DNA of 64,000 nucleotides from Desulfobacteraceae bacterium. Lineage in GTDB: Bacteria; Desulfobacterota; Desulfobacteria; Desulfobacterales; Desulfobacteraceae. Below, in pieces: positions 57,045 to 64,000 of the stretch. The stretch covers positions 14,022 through 78,021 of the forward strand of contig PIVQ01000001.1 in the NCBI GenBank assembly GCA_003354055.1. The letters run 5' to 3'. How positions within the stretch are numbered: position 1 is the first letter of the stretch; every line of letters starts with the position of its first letter. The position numbers and the translations under genes are program-made. The notes under the pieces were generated by a model that was not told the DNA's origin, did no database searches, and saw nothing but the letters and a program-made list of their open reading frames with translations.

Positions 57045-59420
57045 TTAGTCCTTTTCCAGCGCAATATCAAGAACCTCTTTAACATCCTTAACGCAGGTAA
57101 ACTTGAGTTTGCTTTTAACAGACTTGGGGATATCATGGAGATCCTTGCGGTTTTTTTCCGGAATGATCACCTGCTTGATACCGGCCCTCAGTGCGCCCAG
57201 GGCCTTTTCCCGAAGGCCACCGATGGGCAGCACACGCCCCCGCAAAGAGATCTCTCCGGTCATCCCGACCTTATGATCCACTTTTTTCTTTGTAAAGGCA
57301 GATACCAGCGCTGTAGCCATGGCAATCCCGGCGGACGGACCGTCCTTTGGAATGGCACCGGCAGGCACATGAATATGAATATCATTGTTATCAAAGGCCT
57401 CTTTTTCAATCCCAAGAGCCTCCTGATTTGCCTTGGTATAGGTCAGTGCAGCCCTGGCTGATTCCTGCATCACCTCGCCGATCTGTCCTGTCAACAGCAA
57501 CTCACCTTTCCCCTGGAACAATGAAATCTCTATATAAAGGTGTTCTCCCCCATACTCGGTCCACGCAAGCCCTGTGGCCAGACCAACCTGACTCTCCTCC
57601 TGATCCATTTCAGAGATATAGTGCGGCGGCCCCAGGTATTTGTGCAAATTCTGTTTGGTAATATTAAACCGGCCTTTTTTCCCTTCTGCAATCTGACGGG
57701 CAATTTTACGGCACACAGTATCCAGCTTTCGTTCAAGCCCGCGCAACCCTGCTTCAAGGGTATATTCTGCAACAACGGATTCAATGGCCTTGGGGCTGAT
57801 GTGGATGGAGCGCCGGATCAGTCCGTTGTCTTTCAGCTTTCTTGGCAAAAGATGTTTTTTGGCGATCACGGCCTTTTCCTGACGGGTATAGCCGGAGATA
57901 TGAATCACTTCCATACGGTCCAGAAGGGCCGATGGTATGGTATCAGCCATATTTGCCGTAAGAATAAACAACACATTGGATAAATCATAAGGCATGTTCA
58001 GATAATGATCTGAAAACTCATAATTCTGTTCGGGATCCAGGGCCTCCAGCAGAGCAGATGACGGATCTCCCCGAAAATCACTTCCCAACTTGTCAATTTC
58101 ATCCAGCATAAATACCGGATTGTTTGTATTGCATTGACGCAGCCCTTGTAAAATCCGACCGGGCATAGCACCGATATAGGTCCTGCGATGCCCCCGAATT
58201 TCAGCTTCATCCCGGATTCCCCCTAAGGATACCCTGTGAAATTTGCGTTTCATGGCCTTGGCAATAGCCTGGCCCAGTGACGTCTTACCCACACCCGGAG
58301 GGCCGACAAAACAGATAATCTGTCCCTTTTTATTGGGATTCAGTTTTCTGACACTCAGGTACTCCAGAATTCTTTCTTTAGCCTTCTCCAGTCCGAAATG
58401 ATTTGTATCCAACACCTCGCTGGCTTTTTTGATATCAAGAAAATCTTTAGTCGCCCTGCTCCAGGGCAACTCAACAATACAGTCCAGATAGGTCCTGACC
58501 ACCGAAGCCTCGGAAGAATCAAAATGCATCTGCTCTAGCCGTTTAACCTGTTTCAACGCCTCTTTTTCACAGGGCTCCGGTAGTTTGCATTTTTTAATTT
58601 TGGCTTTAAAATCCGCAATTTCAGCAAGTTTGTCATCACTCTCACCCAGCTCCCTGTGAATGGCCTTGACCTGTTCTCTCAGGTAATAGTCTCTCTGATT
58701 CTTTGAAATCTCATCTTTAACATGGGTCTGAATTTTTGCCTGGACAGTGGAAAGATCAAGTTCCCTTGCAAGAAGATCATTCACCCTTTTAAGTCGCTCT
58801 ACCGTATCTGTAATTTCCAGAAGCGCCTGGGCATCTTCCACTTTCAAATTAAGATTAGATGCCACAAGATCTGCGAGTTTTCCCGGAGAGTCAATGTGGG
58901 AGAGCAAATCACCTACGTCACCGGAAAACTCACCTTTGAGGGCCAGCAATTTCTCACTGTTCTCTTTGACATTCCGCATCATGGCTTCAATTTCAATATC
59001 AAGATCTTCAGGTTCAACATCTGTCAGTATTTCAACCTCAACCTTGAAAAATGACCGTTTCTGGACATATTCAATCGCCTTGGCCTTGGTAATACCCTGA
59101 ACCAATGCCTTGATCCTGCCATCCGGCATTTTGATCATCTTTTGAACACGCCCGATGGTCCCTATTTCATACACATCATCAATACCGGGTTTTTCGACCT
59201 CTGAATCCTTTTGAGCCGACAAAAACACGTACCGATCGTACTCCACACACTCTTCGATGGCTTTTATAGACTTATCCCGTCCGACAAACAGGGGAAGCAG
59301 CATATCCGTAAATACCACCACATCCCTGACAGGCATCATGGGAAGGGTTTTTGGAATTTCTTCAATATTGCCTTCTTTTTCTATAATCTCGATGAGATCA
59401 TCAATATCTGCTTCGGCCAT
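57045..59420 (-). CDS. lon: ATP-dependent protease Lon
   Basis: 791 residues. The N-terminal substrate-binding domain spans about 20-215 (LPMMPVRDVVVFTDMLLPLFVGR), the AAA+ module has Walker A GPPGVGKTS and Walker B VFMLDEIDKL, and the protease domain has KDGPSAGIAMATAL with the catalytic Ser and MTGEISLRGRVLPIGGLREK with the Lys. It degrades damaged and regulatory proteins in the cytoplasm. Length is normal for bacterial LonA. GGAG sits seven bases before the ATG. Confidence 0.95.
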   Translation of the reverse strand: MAEADIDDLIEIIEKEGNIEEIPKTLPMMPVRDVVVFTDMLLPLFVGRDKSIKAIEECVEYDRYVFLSAQKDSEVEKPGIDDVYEIGTIGRVQKMIKMPDGRIKALVQGITKAKAIEYVQKRSFFKVEVEILTDVEPEDLDIEIEAMMRNVKENSEKLLALKGEFSGDVGDLLSHIDSPGKLADLVASNLNLKVEDAQALLEITDTVERLKRVNDLLARELDLSTVQAKIQTHVKDEISKNQRDYYLREQVKAIHRELGESDDKLAEIADFKAKIKKCKLPEPCEKEALKQVKRLEQMHFDSSEASVVRTYLDCIVELPWSRATKDFLDIKKASEVLDTNHFGLEKAKERILEYLSVRKLNPNKKGQIICFVGPPGVGKTSLGQAIAKAMKRKFHRVSLGGIRDEAEIRGHRRTYIGAMPGRILQGLRQCNTNNPVFMLDEIDKLGSDFRGDPSSALLEALDPEQNYEFSDHYLNMPYDLSNVLFILTANMADTIPSALLDRMEVIHISGYTRQEKAVIAKKHLLPRKLKDNGLIRRSIHISPKAIESVVAEYTLEAGLRGLERKLDTVCRKIARQIAEGKKGRFNITKQNLHKYLGPPHYISEMDQEESQVGLATGLAWTEYGGEHLYIEISLFQGKGELLLTGQIGEVMQESARAALTYTKANQEALGIEKEAFDNNDIHIHVPAGAIPKDGPSAGIAMATALVSAFTKKKVDHKVGMTGEISLRGRVLPIGGLREKALGALRAGIKQVIIPEKNRKDLHDIPKSVKSKLKFTCVKDVKEVLDIALEKD

Positions 59421-59674
59421 TTATACTCCTTATAAATCAAACAAGACCAACCAGGCATTTTGTATTTGTCTTAAACACCATTGTTGATCTTCCCCATTGG
59501 GTTCTTTGTTACTCTTAAATTTATTTGACCTTAGAATAAAACAGATTTTGCTTTTTACAATATGCTTGATAAAATATTTTTAAAATCAGATAACCCTAAA
59601 AGTTTAAATAAAAGTTCAAAGCCAGGTGGCTGGATACTATAAAATACGATTAAAGATATAATAATGAGGTCAGA

Positions 59675-60508
59675 ATGATTTCTGTTTCCCAATTGCCAAT
59701 CCCAATAACAATACTTATTTTCATCTTTGGCGCTTGTGTCGGCAGCTTTTTGAATGTGGTAATTTTCAGACTGCCTGAAAAAAAATCCATTGTTTTTCCG
59801 GGCAGCCATTGTCCGGCTTGCAAAAATGAGATCCCATTCTACCTGAATATCCCAATTTTAAGTTATCTGGCGTTAATGGGAAAATGCAGGTATTGCAGCA
59901 CCCCAATTTCCTTGCGCTATCCGGCAATAGAATGTCTTACAGGTGGATTGTCACTTCTATTGGTTCATAAATTTGGCTTAGGCTTGCCTATGCTTTTCTG
60001 GTTTATCTTCGGATGTGTACTGATTGTAGTCTCATTTATTGACCTTGACCACCAAATCATTCCGGACAGCATATCTATTCCGGGTATTTTCATTTTTGCC
60101 TCTTCTGCAGTTTTTATTCCGGATATGACTTGGACCTTGGTCCTGACCGGAATCCTGACAGGCGGCGGACTTCTGTATGCTGTTGCGCTTGGCTACTATC
60201 TATTACGGGGGCAGCAGGGAATGGGAGGCGGTGATATAAAACTTCTGGCAATGATCGGGGCGGCCACAGGTGTAAAAGGGGTTTTATTCACAATATTTGC
60301 AGGATCCGTTTTAGGCACCGCAGGCGGAATAACAGCCATAATATGGGGAAAGAGCCGGAATATCCGCCGAGACAGCCAACGGAACAGCCAACGGGATCTC
60401 CGGTTCAAAATCCCATTTGGTCCGTTTTTATCCATTAGTGCCCTGACATACGTACTTTGGGGAGAGCAGTTGATTTACTGGTACTTTTCCATTTTCACCA
60501 ACTTGTAA
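59675..60508 (+). CDS. pilD: Prepilin peptidase / N-methyltransferase (PilD-like)
   Basis: 277 residues with about eight hydrophobic helices. The N-terminal GACVGSFLNVVIFRLPE leads to two CxxC pairs (CPACKNE and CRYC), and the catalytic aspartates lie in FIDLDHQIIPD and GGGDIKLLAMIGA. It cleaves and N-methylates type IV prepilins and type II secretion pseudopilins in the inner membrane. GAGG lies six bases before the ATG. The preceding 254-base gap separates it from the divergent lon gene and should carry both promoters, though none is clear to me. Confidence 0.93.
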   Translation: MISVSQLPIPITILIFIFGACVGSFLNVVIFRLPEKKSIVFPGSHCPACKNEIPFYLNIPILSYLALMGKCRYCSTPISLRYPAIECLTGGLSLLLVHKFGLGLPMLFWFIFGCVLIVVSFIDLDHQIIPDSISIPGIFIFASSAVFIPDMTWTLVLTGILTGGGLLYAVALGYYLLRGQQGMGGGDIKLLAMIGAATGVKGVLFTIFAGSVLGTAGGITAIIWGKSRNIRRDSQRNSQRDLRFKIPFGPFLSISALTYVLWGEQLIYWYFSIFTNL

Positions 60509-60519
60509 GCCAGCTTTAG

Positions 60520-60984
60520 TTAATCAGAATAACAAACTTCTAGGAAAACTTTACCTTTAGTGGTCCGAAACGGGATGCTGATCACGTGACTGCCGCCTTC
60601 AATATGGGCGATGGTCTGGTCTCGTCCAATAACTACCTTGGTAAACTTAACCTTTATTTTTTTGTCAAGTTCGGCAATCTTGGTTGTGACGTGCCCGGCT
60701 ATCATATTGCTGATTTCCCCGACCGCATCTGTAATTTCGTCGTTGATTTCTAGCATTTCCTCACCAAACATGGCAGAGACAATACCTAGAATACTTTTTT
60801 CTGAAAAAGAAATTGCCGCCGTGCCCTCAAGGTCACCTGAAATCTCCAAAAGGCCTGATATATCGCCCTGTAGAATGGAATTGGTTTTTAAAACCGGGGG
60901 TTCGGGTTTTACTTTAACAAAGGCAGTAGTGTCAAGTATGTGTAAAGCACCTTCAATAAAAGGATTCACAAGTGTTACGTCCAT
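60520..60984 (-). CDS. cheX: CheX-like chemotaxis phosphatase
   Basis: 154 residues. The CheX/CheC-type ExxN motif is present as GEISNMIAG (near 87-95), with ISFSEKSILGIVSAMFGEE before it. The two residues dephosphorylate CheY-P. The start ATG has AGGAGG five bases upstream. The gene converges with pilD, 11 bases between stops. It could also belong to a non-flagellar CheY-like pathway such as type IV pili. Confidence 0.82.
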   Translation of the reverse strand: MDVTLVNPFIEGALHILDTTAFVKVKPEPPVLKTNSILQGDISGLLEISGDLEGTAAISFSEKSILGIVSAMFGEEMLEINDEITDAVGEISNMIAGHVTTKIAELDKKIKVKFTKVVIGRDQTIAHIEGGSHVISIPFRTTKGKVFLEVCYSD

Positions 60985-61063
60985 ATTTTCCTCCTGTTTT
61001 AAATGATTTTATGTTGTTTGAAAAAATCTGGCAATGAAAATTTGAAAAAATCTGAATAAATAC

Positions 61064-61092
61064 TTGACACGCACTTCTCAACGACGTAACGT
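61064..61092 (+). promoter_or_regulatory. Sigma70-like promoter for the HU gene
   Basis: TTGACA (61064-61069) and TAACGT (61087-61092) are 17 bases apart, followed by an untranslated leader of about 85 bases before the ATG. The -35 element is perfect and the -10 keeps TA and the last T. This fits high-level HU expression. Confidence 0.55.
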
Positions 61093-61186
61093 ACGCAAAA
61101 AGCTGATTTAAATTTTTCAACTTTTAGGAAAACATTTTTACATAAAATAATTAATTCCTAAAAACCTAAAAAAAGGAGTGATCACG

Positions 61187-61456
61187 ATGAACAAAGGCGA
61201 TTTAATCAACAAGGTTTCAGAAGTCCTGAACAGTAAGAAAGAAGCCCAGGCTGCAGTCGACTGCATGATCAAAGCTGTAACAGATGCCCTTTCTAGCAAT
61301 GACTCTGTAACTCTCGTTGGCTTCGGCACATTTAAAACAGCTGAAAGAAAAGCCAGAAAAGGCAGAAACCCTCAGACTGGAAAAGAAATCAACATTCCTG
61401 CTAGAAATGTACCGAAATTCGTCCCAGGCAAAGCCCTCAAAGACGCCGTAAAATAA
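61187..61456 (+). CDS. hup: HU-family DNA-binding protein
   Basis: 89 residues from the ATG at 61187, with AAGGAG eight bases ahead; a GTG three codons upstream overlaps that ribosome site and is rejected. The HU pattern MNKGDLINKVSEVL, VTLVGFGTFKTAERKARKGRNPQTG and PKFVPGKALKDAV is complete, including the DNA-intercalating arm with the Pro. It bends and compacts DNA. It stands alone between its promoter and a hairpin. Confidence 0.95.
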   Translation: MNKGDLINKVSEVLNSKKEAQAAVDCMIKAVTDALSSNDSVTLVGFGTFKTAERKARKGRNPQTGKEINIPARNVPKFVPGKALKDAVK

Positions 61457-61482
61457 CAAGATCCTTTTTAATAAGTAAAATT

Positions 61483-61520
61483 ATTCAGGCAGTAATTGAC
61501 AGTGTCAATACTGCCTGAAT
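61483..61520. terminator. Strong hairpin after HU, before PilZ-like gene
   Basis: ATTCAGGCAGTA (61483-61494) pairs perfectly with TACTGCCTGAAT (61509-61520); TTGACA and TGTCAA extend the stem inside, giving about 18 base pairs with one bulge. A T-rich run is absent, so it may slow ribosomes or protect mRNA rather than terminate strictly. Confidence 0.55.
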
Positions 61521-61532
61521 AGATTTGATGCC

Positions 61533-62285
61533 ATGGGATTTGACGTTGAAAAAATATTCCTTCCTTCAGTGGGAGTGGATTTGGTCTTTGATATGGATTC
61601 TCTTACCCCGATATCAAGGTCGTCCATTATCTATGACACCGACTATGGGAACAGGACAATTACGATTGCCCAACCCATAGTTCCGGTAACCTCAGAGACT
61701 AAATTCGATGAACTCCATCTAACCACCATTATTCACACCAAGCAACGGAGAGTACGGGTTGGTTTATCGTGCAGACCCATCAAATTTATTGATCAGTATC
61801 ACCTGGCCAACAGATCAACAACCAAGGCACTGATCGTACAGTATCAACTTCCACCCATCGAAACAAATATCAGATCGGCCTTCAGACTCCCTTTAAGTCA
61901 AAGACACAGTATCAAGGCGAAACTACTCTACAACAGTGTAGAGTATTTCACTGCCAGAGATTTCAAAATCAAGGACATCTCATTCGCCGGCATAGGGCTT
62001 TCAGTCCCAAAGAAACAGGGCAAAAAAACCAACCCACTGACAGAGATCGAATCAGGCACGGCTGTCCCAGTCGGAATGATTTTGGTGGACAAGGGACTAA
62101 AAGACCCAGTTGGTACCTTTCCGGTTAAAACAAAAGTGGTCAGACTGAACCCTAACTATTCAGAGACACACATGCTGGTCGGATTAAAAATCTTAGCGAT
62201 CACTGCCGAAAGCGAAAATCTTCTTAACCGGTTTATTCACAAGGCACAGATTGACGAGCTAAAGCGAATCAGCAAAAGAGGCTGA
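61533..62285 (+). CDS. PilZ-domain-like protein
   Basis: 250 residues. A YcgR-type N-terminal region comes first, and the C-terminal half shows PilZ-like sequence: RSAFRLPLSQRHSIKAKL, then KIKDISFAGIGLSVP corresponding to the DxSxxG c-di-GMP motif. It would bind c-di-GMP and adjust motility or polysaccharide output. No ribosome site is clear, and the start lies just after a strong hairpin. The last 27 bases overlap the end of the converging exonuclease gene. Confidence 0.7.
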   Translation: MGFDVEKIFLPSVGVDLVFDMDSLTPISRSSIIYDTDYGNRTITIAQPIVPVTSETKFDELHLTTIIHTKQRRVRVGLSCRPIKFIDQYHLANRSTTKALIVQYQLPPIETNIRSAFRLPLSQRHSIKAKLLYNSVEYFTARDFKIKDISFAGIGLSVPKKQGKKTNPLTEIESGTAVPVGMILVDKGLKDPVGTFPVKTKVVRLNPNYSETHMLVGLKILAITAESENLLNRFIHKAQIDELKRISKRG

Positions 62286-63716
62286 CAACCTGCCCACATG
62301 TAATTTCAGCCATGATAGAATTTCTTTTTGAACAGGCGAAAGCCCATCAACTCCTTCAGATTCAATTTGATCCAACTCTGAAACGGCCTGAGTACAGGTG
62401 AATTTCATATCATTCTTATACCCTTTGACCAGCTCATCTGATTTTAACCCTGTCAACTTGCACAGGTGGGTCAAAAACTCGGAGCGGTTTTCGCCATCGC
62501 TTTGAAAATTCCGAGCAATGATTCGAAGAGCCAGCATTCTGATTCTTGGACTTTCTAAAGAATCGCATACCTGGTATTTTTCATCACAAATTAATTGATG
62601 GAACAGTGAAATTTCTCTTTTCTCTTTTGTCGAAAAAAATCCGGATTGATACAGGGCAGCATCAGGATCGACATCTGGGATATCAGGATATTTAAAAGCC
62701 TTATGAAAGGCTGCGGTTTTCAAAAAAGGATCAGGATCCGTCCTGATAGTTACCAGATTTTTTTCGTAACCGGCAATAGCCTCAGGCGTCAACCGTGCCC
62801 AGAAACGATCCAAACACGGCAAGAGAAGCAATTGATCTCCCGGCCGTTTCCGGATCACGAAAAGCTCGTATATCCCGTTCTCATCATCCTTTTTCCCAAA
62901 GAGACCATCCGTATCCATTCGAAGCCACAAGTCTTGATTTCTGTACGGAACAGACCCACCTAAGTGAATGACCGGGGCAATATAATTAACTTTGGCACCA
63001 AAGGAGATAGAGACCATCAATCCAAGGCTGAAATTGTTTTTTCCAACGGATATATGCCGCCCAAGACTGTTAATTCTCTTCGCATCTTCCGCCTTATTGA
63101 AAAAACCCATTACATATCCCCAAATCTCGGTTTGACCTGAAAACACCCGAGCCAGGGAGAGCAACGCCTCGACATCAGCCATGGCCTCATGCGCCCTGCC
63201 CGAGACCTCAAAATTATTTTCCGAGGACAGATATTCAAGCTTCATTGTTGGCCTGCCATCGGGCAATTTCGGCCAAGACAGGACATTGCTGCAGAACAGC
63301 TTAAATATTACGGCAATGGGAAGCATATCAATTCTGGAGCACCCGTTGGCATACTGATGCGAGTATGGATCAAGCAGATTACGATAAAAAAGAAAACGCA
63401 AAAATTCGTCGTCAAAGCCCAGGGAATTATACCCGCAGCTTATCGTACCTGATGTATTGAACAATAGGTGGATTTTTCGGGCTGCCTCATACTCCAGAAC
63501 ACCCTCTTCAAGCTCGGCAGGTGTAAGGCAATGGGTCAGAAAAGCGCGCGGAGACGGCACAATATCAGGACGAAGGCGCACCGTAATCGTTTCCCGGGAA
63601 AGCTCGTTCAATTCCAAATCAGTCCGGATACAGGCAAAGGTAAGCACCTGGTCAAAGGCAGGATGCAACCCGGAGGTTTCAATATCGTAAAAAAGATAGG
63701 TTTTATAGGTTTTCAT
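62259..63716 (-). CDS. sbcB: Exodeoxyribonuclease I
   Basis: 485 residues. The DEDDh exonuclease start LFYDIETSGLHPAFDQVLTF holds the first Asp and Glu, with SCGYNSLGFDDEFLRFLFYRN and SGRAHEAMADVEALLSLARV giving the later Asp and His positions. The C-terminal part matches the SH3-like and helical lobes of ExoI. It degrades single-stranded DNA 3' to 5' in recombination and repair. Its 3' end overlaps the PilZ-like gene on the opposite strand by 27 bases. Confidence 0.9.
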   Translation of the reverse strand: MKTYKTYLFYDIETSGLHPAFDQVLTFACIRTDLELNELSRETITVRLRPDIVPSPRAFLTHCLTPAELEEGVLEYEAARKIHLLFNTSGTISCGYNSLGFDDEFLRFLFYRNLLDPYSHQYANGCSRIDMLPIAVIFKLFCSNVLSWPKLPDGRPTMKLEYLSSENNFEVSGRAHEAMADVEALLSLARVFSGQTEIWGYVMGFFNKAEDAKRINSLGRHISVGKNNFSLGLMVSISFGAKVNYIAPVIHLGGSVPYRNQDLWLRMDTDGLFGKKDDENGIYELFVIRKRPGDQLLLLPCLDRFWARLTPEAIAGYEKNLVTIRTDPDPFLKTAAFHKAFKYPDIPDVDPDAALYQSGFFSTKEKREISLFHQLICDEKYQVCDSLESPRIRMLALRIIARNFQSDGENRSEFLTHLCKLTGLKSDELVKGYKNDMKFTCTQAVSELDQIESEGVDGLSPVQKEILSWLKLHVGRLSASFADSL

Positions 63717-63739
63717 TTTTTAGGAACACCCCAAACCCG

Positions 63740-63767
63740 AAAAAGGGGAACAAAAAACATGCTCCCC
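63740..63767 (-). terminator. Terminator after rpsI
   Basis: On the minus strand a GGGGA / TCCCC stem (with an added TG/CA pair and one mismatch) is followed by five T (63740-63744). It lies 30 bases after the rpsI stop and before the exonuclease gene start. Confidence 0.6.
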
Positions 63768-63799
63768 CTCCAAGGTGATTCGATACTGTATAAAAAAGA

Positions 63800-64000
63800 C
63801 TATCTTTTAGAGAACTGAAAGCTAGCTCTTGCGCCTTTTTTACCGTATTTTTTACGTTCTTTCTTTCTGGCATCCCGGGTCAAAAACCCTGCGGATTTGA
63901 GAACACCTCTCAATTCCGGATCAACCAGAACAAGTGCTTTTGAGACACCTTGACGTACAGCACCGGCCTGACCGGTCTGTCCGCCGCCCATGACGGTAAC
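63800..64000 (-). CDS. rpsI: 30S ribosomal protein S9, C-terminal part (window-truncated)
   Basis: The frame is open to the window edge and reads [23 protein letters not shown], then [38 protein letters not shown] at the end (given in parts). This is the C-terminal half of S9, whose basic tail reaches into the ribosomal P site. The N-terminus lies beyond position 64000. An ATG within the frame at 63989-63991 is internal and not the start. rplM is expected just upstream in most genomes. Confidence 0.93.
   Translation of the reverse strand, partial: VTVMGGGQTGQAGAVRQGVSKALVLVDPELRGVLKSAGFLTRDARKKERKKYGKKGARASFQFSKR

Noticed and set aside
57540..57983. 147-codon plus-strand frame inside lon
   Set aside because: It is antisense to conserved Lon sequence and lacks a domain of its own.
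59460..59500. Heat-shock-like sigma32 promoter (CTTAAA and CCCCATTG) near lon
   Set aside because: The element points rightward, toward pilD, not toward lon, and lies about 180 bases from the pilD start; match to consensus is partial.

Overview
The window is a piece of a Gram-negative chromosome of moderate-to-low GC. The housekeeping set at the right end (folE2, ttcA, rpoZ, greA, psd, tsaB, lon, pilD, cheX, an HU gene, sbcB, rpsI), the abundant radical SAM enzymes and the envelope genes suggest a Desulfobacterota (Desulfobacteraceae-like) bacterium. That placement is inference from gene content, not a computed phylogeny.

Positions 1-49337 are one very long surface-polysaccharide (EPS/O-antigen/capsule) locus read entirely leftward. 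It opens with a MarR-type EPS-associated regulator (48951-49337) that has a good sigma70-like promoter almost touching its ATG. A decayed transposase lies next. Then follow: (a) a Wbp-type nucleotide-sugar set (dehydrogenase, UDP-sugar 2-epimerase, fused acetyltransferase-aminotransferase; 44164-47865) for a 2,3-diacetamido uronic acid; (b) a nonulosonate-like set (NeuB-, NeuC- and NeuA-like enzymes with an inserted 2-hydroxyacid dehydrogenase; 40189-44089); (c) three cobalamin-binding-type radical SAM enzymes (35319-40182); (d) a first flippase, a hexapeptide acetyltransferase and a GT-B transferase (31575-35300); (e) a DUF4956 / CotH-beta-helix / VTC trio next to a HAD phosphatase, a nucleotidyltransferase-kinase fusion and a second nucleotidyltransferase (24442-31561); (f) glycosyltransferases, a Wzy/ligase-type polymerase, methyltransferases, a second flippase and two AsnB-like amidotransferases (10086-24410); (g) a tailoring end with two deacetylase-like proteins, an alpha/alpha-toroid-like protein, a DegT aminotransferase, a formyltransferase, two more radical SAM enzymes, a methyltransferase and a sulfotransferase (1-9955). 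Many neighbours overlap by 1-14 bases, so much of the locus is translationally coupled. It appears to encode synthesis, export and unusually heavy decoration of a charged, amidated or formylated polysaccharide. The EPS-type MarR regulator and AsnB-like proteins recall exosortase-associated EPS loci, but no exosortase or PEP-CTERM protein is visible here.

Positions 49516-52968 hold envelope genes: an OmpA-domain protein and an LPP20-like lipoprotein (leftward), then a secreted unknown protein and a PBP4-type D-Ala-D-Ala carboxypeptidase (rightward).

Positions 53110-64000 are core genes: folE2-ttcA-rpoZ-greA-psd and tsaB-lon leftward, prepilin peptidase rightward, cheX leftward, HU and a PilZ-like protein rightward, then exonuclease I and the end of ribosomal protein S9 leftward. 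No tRNA, rRNA, CRISPR array or intact insertion sequence was seen.
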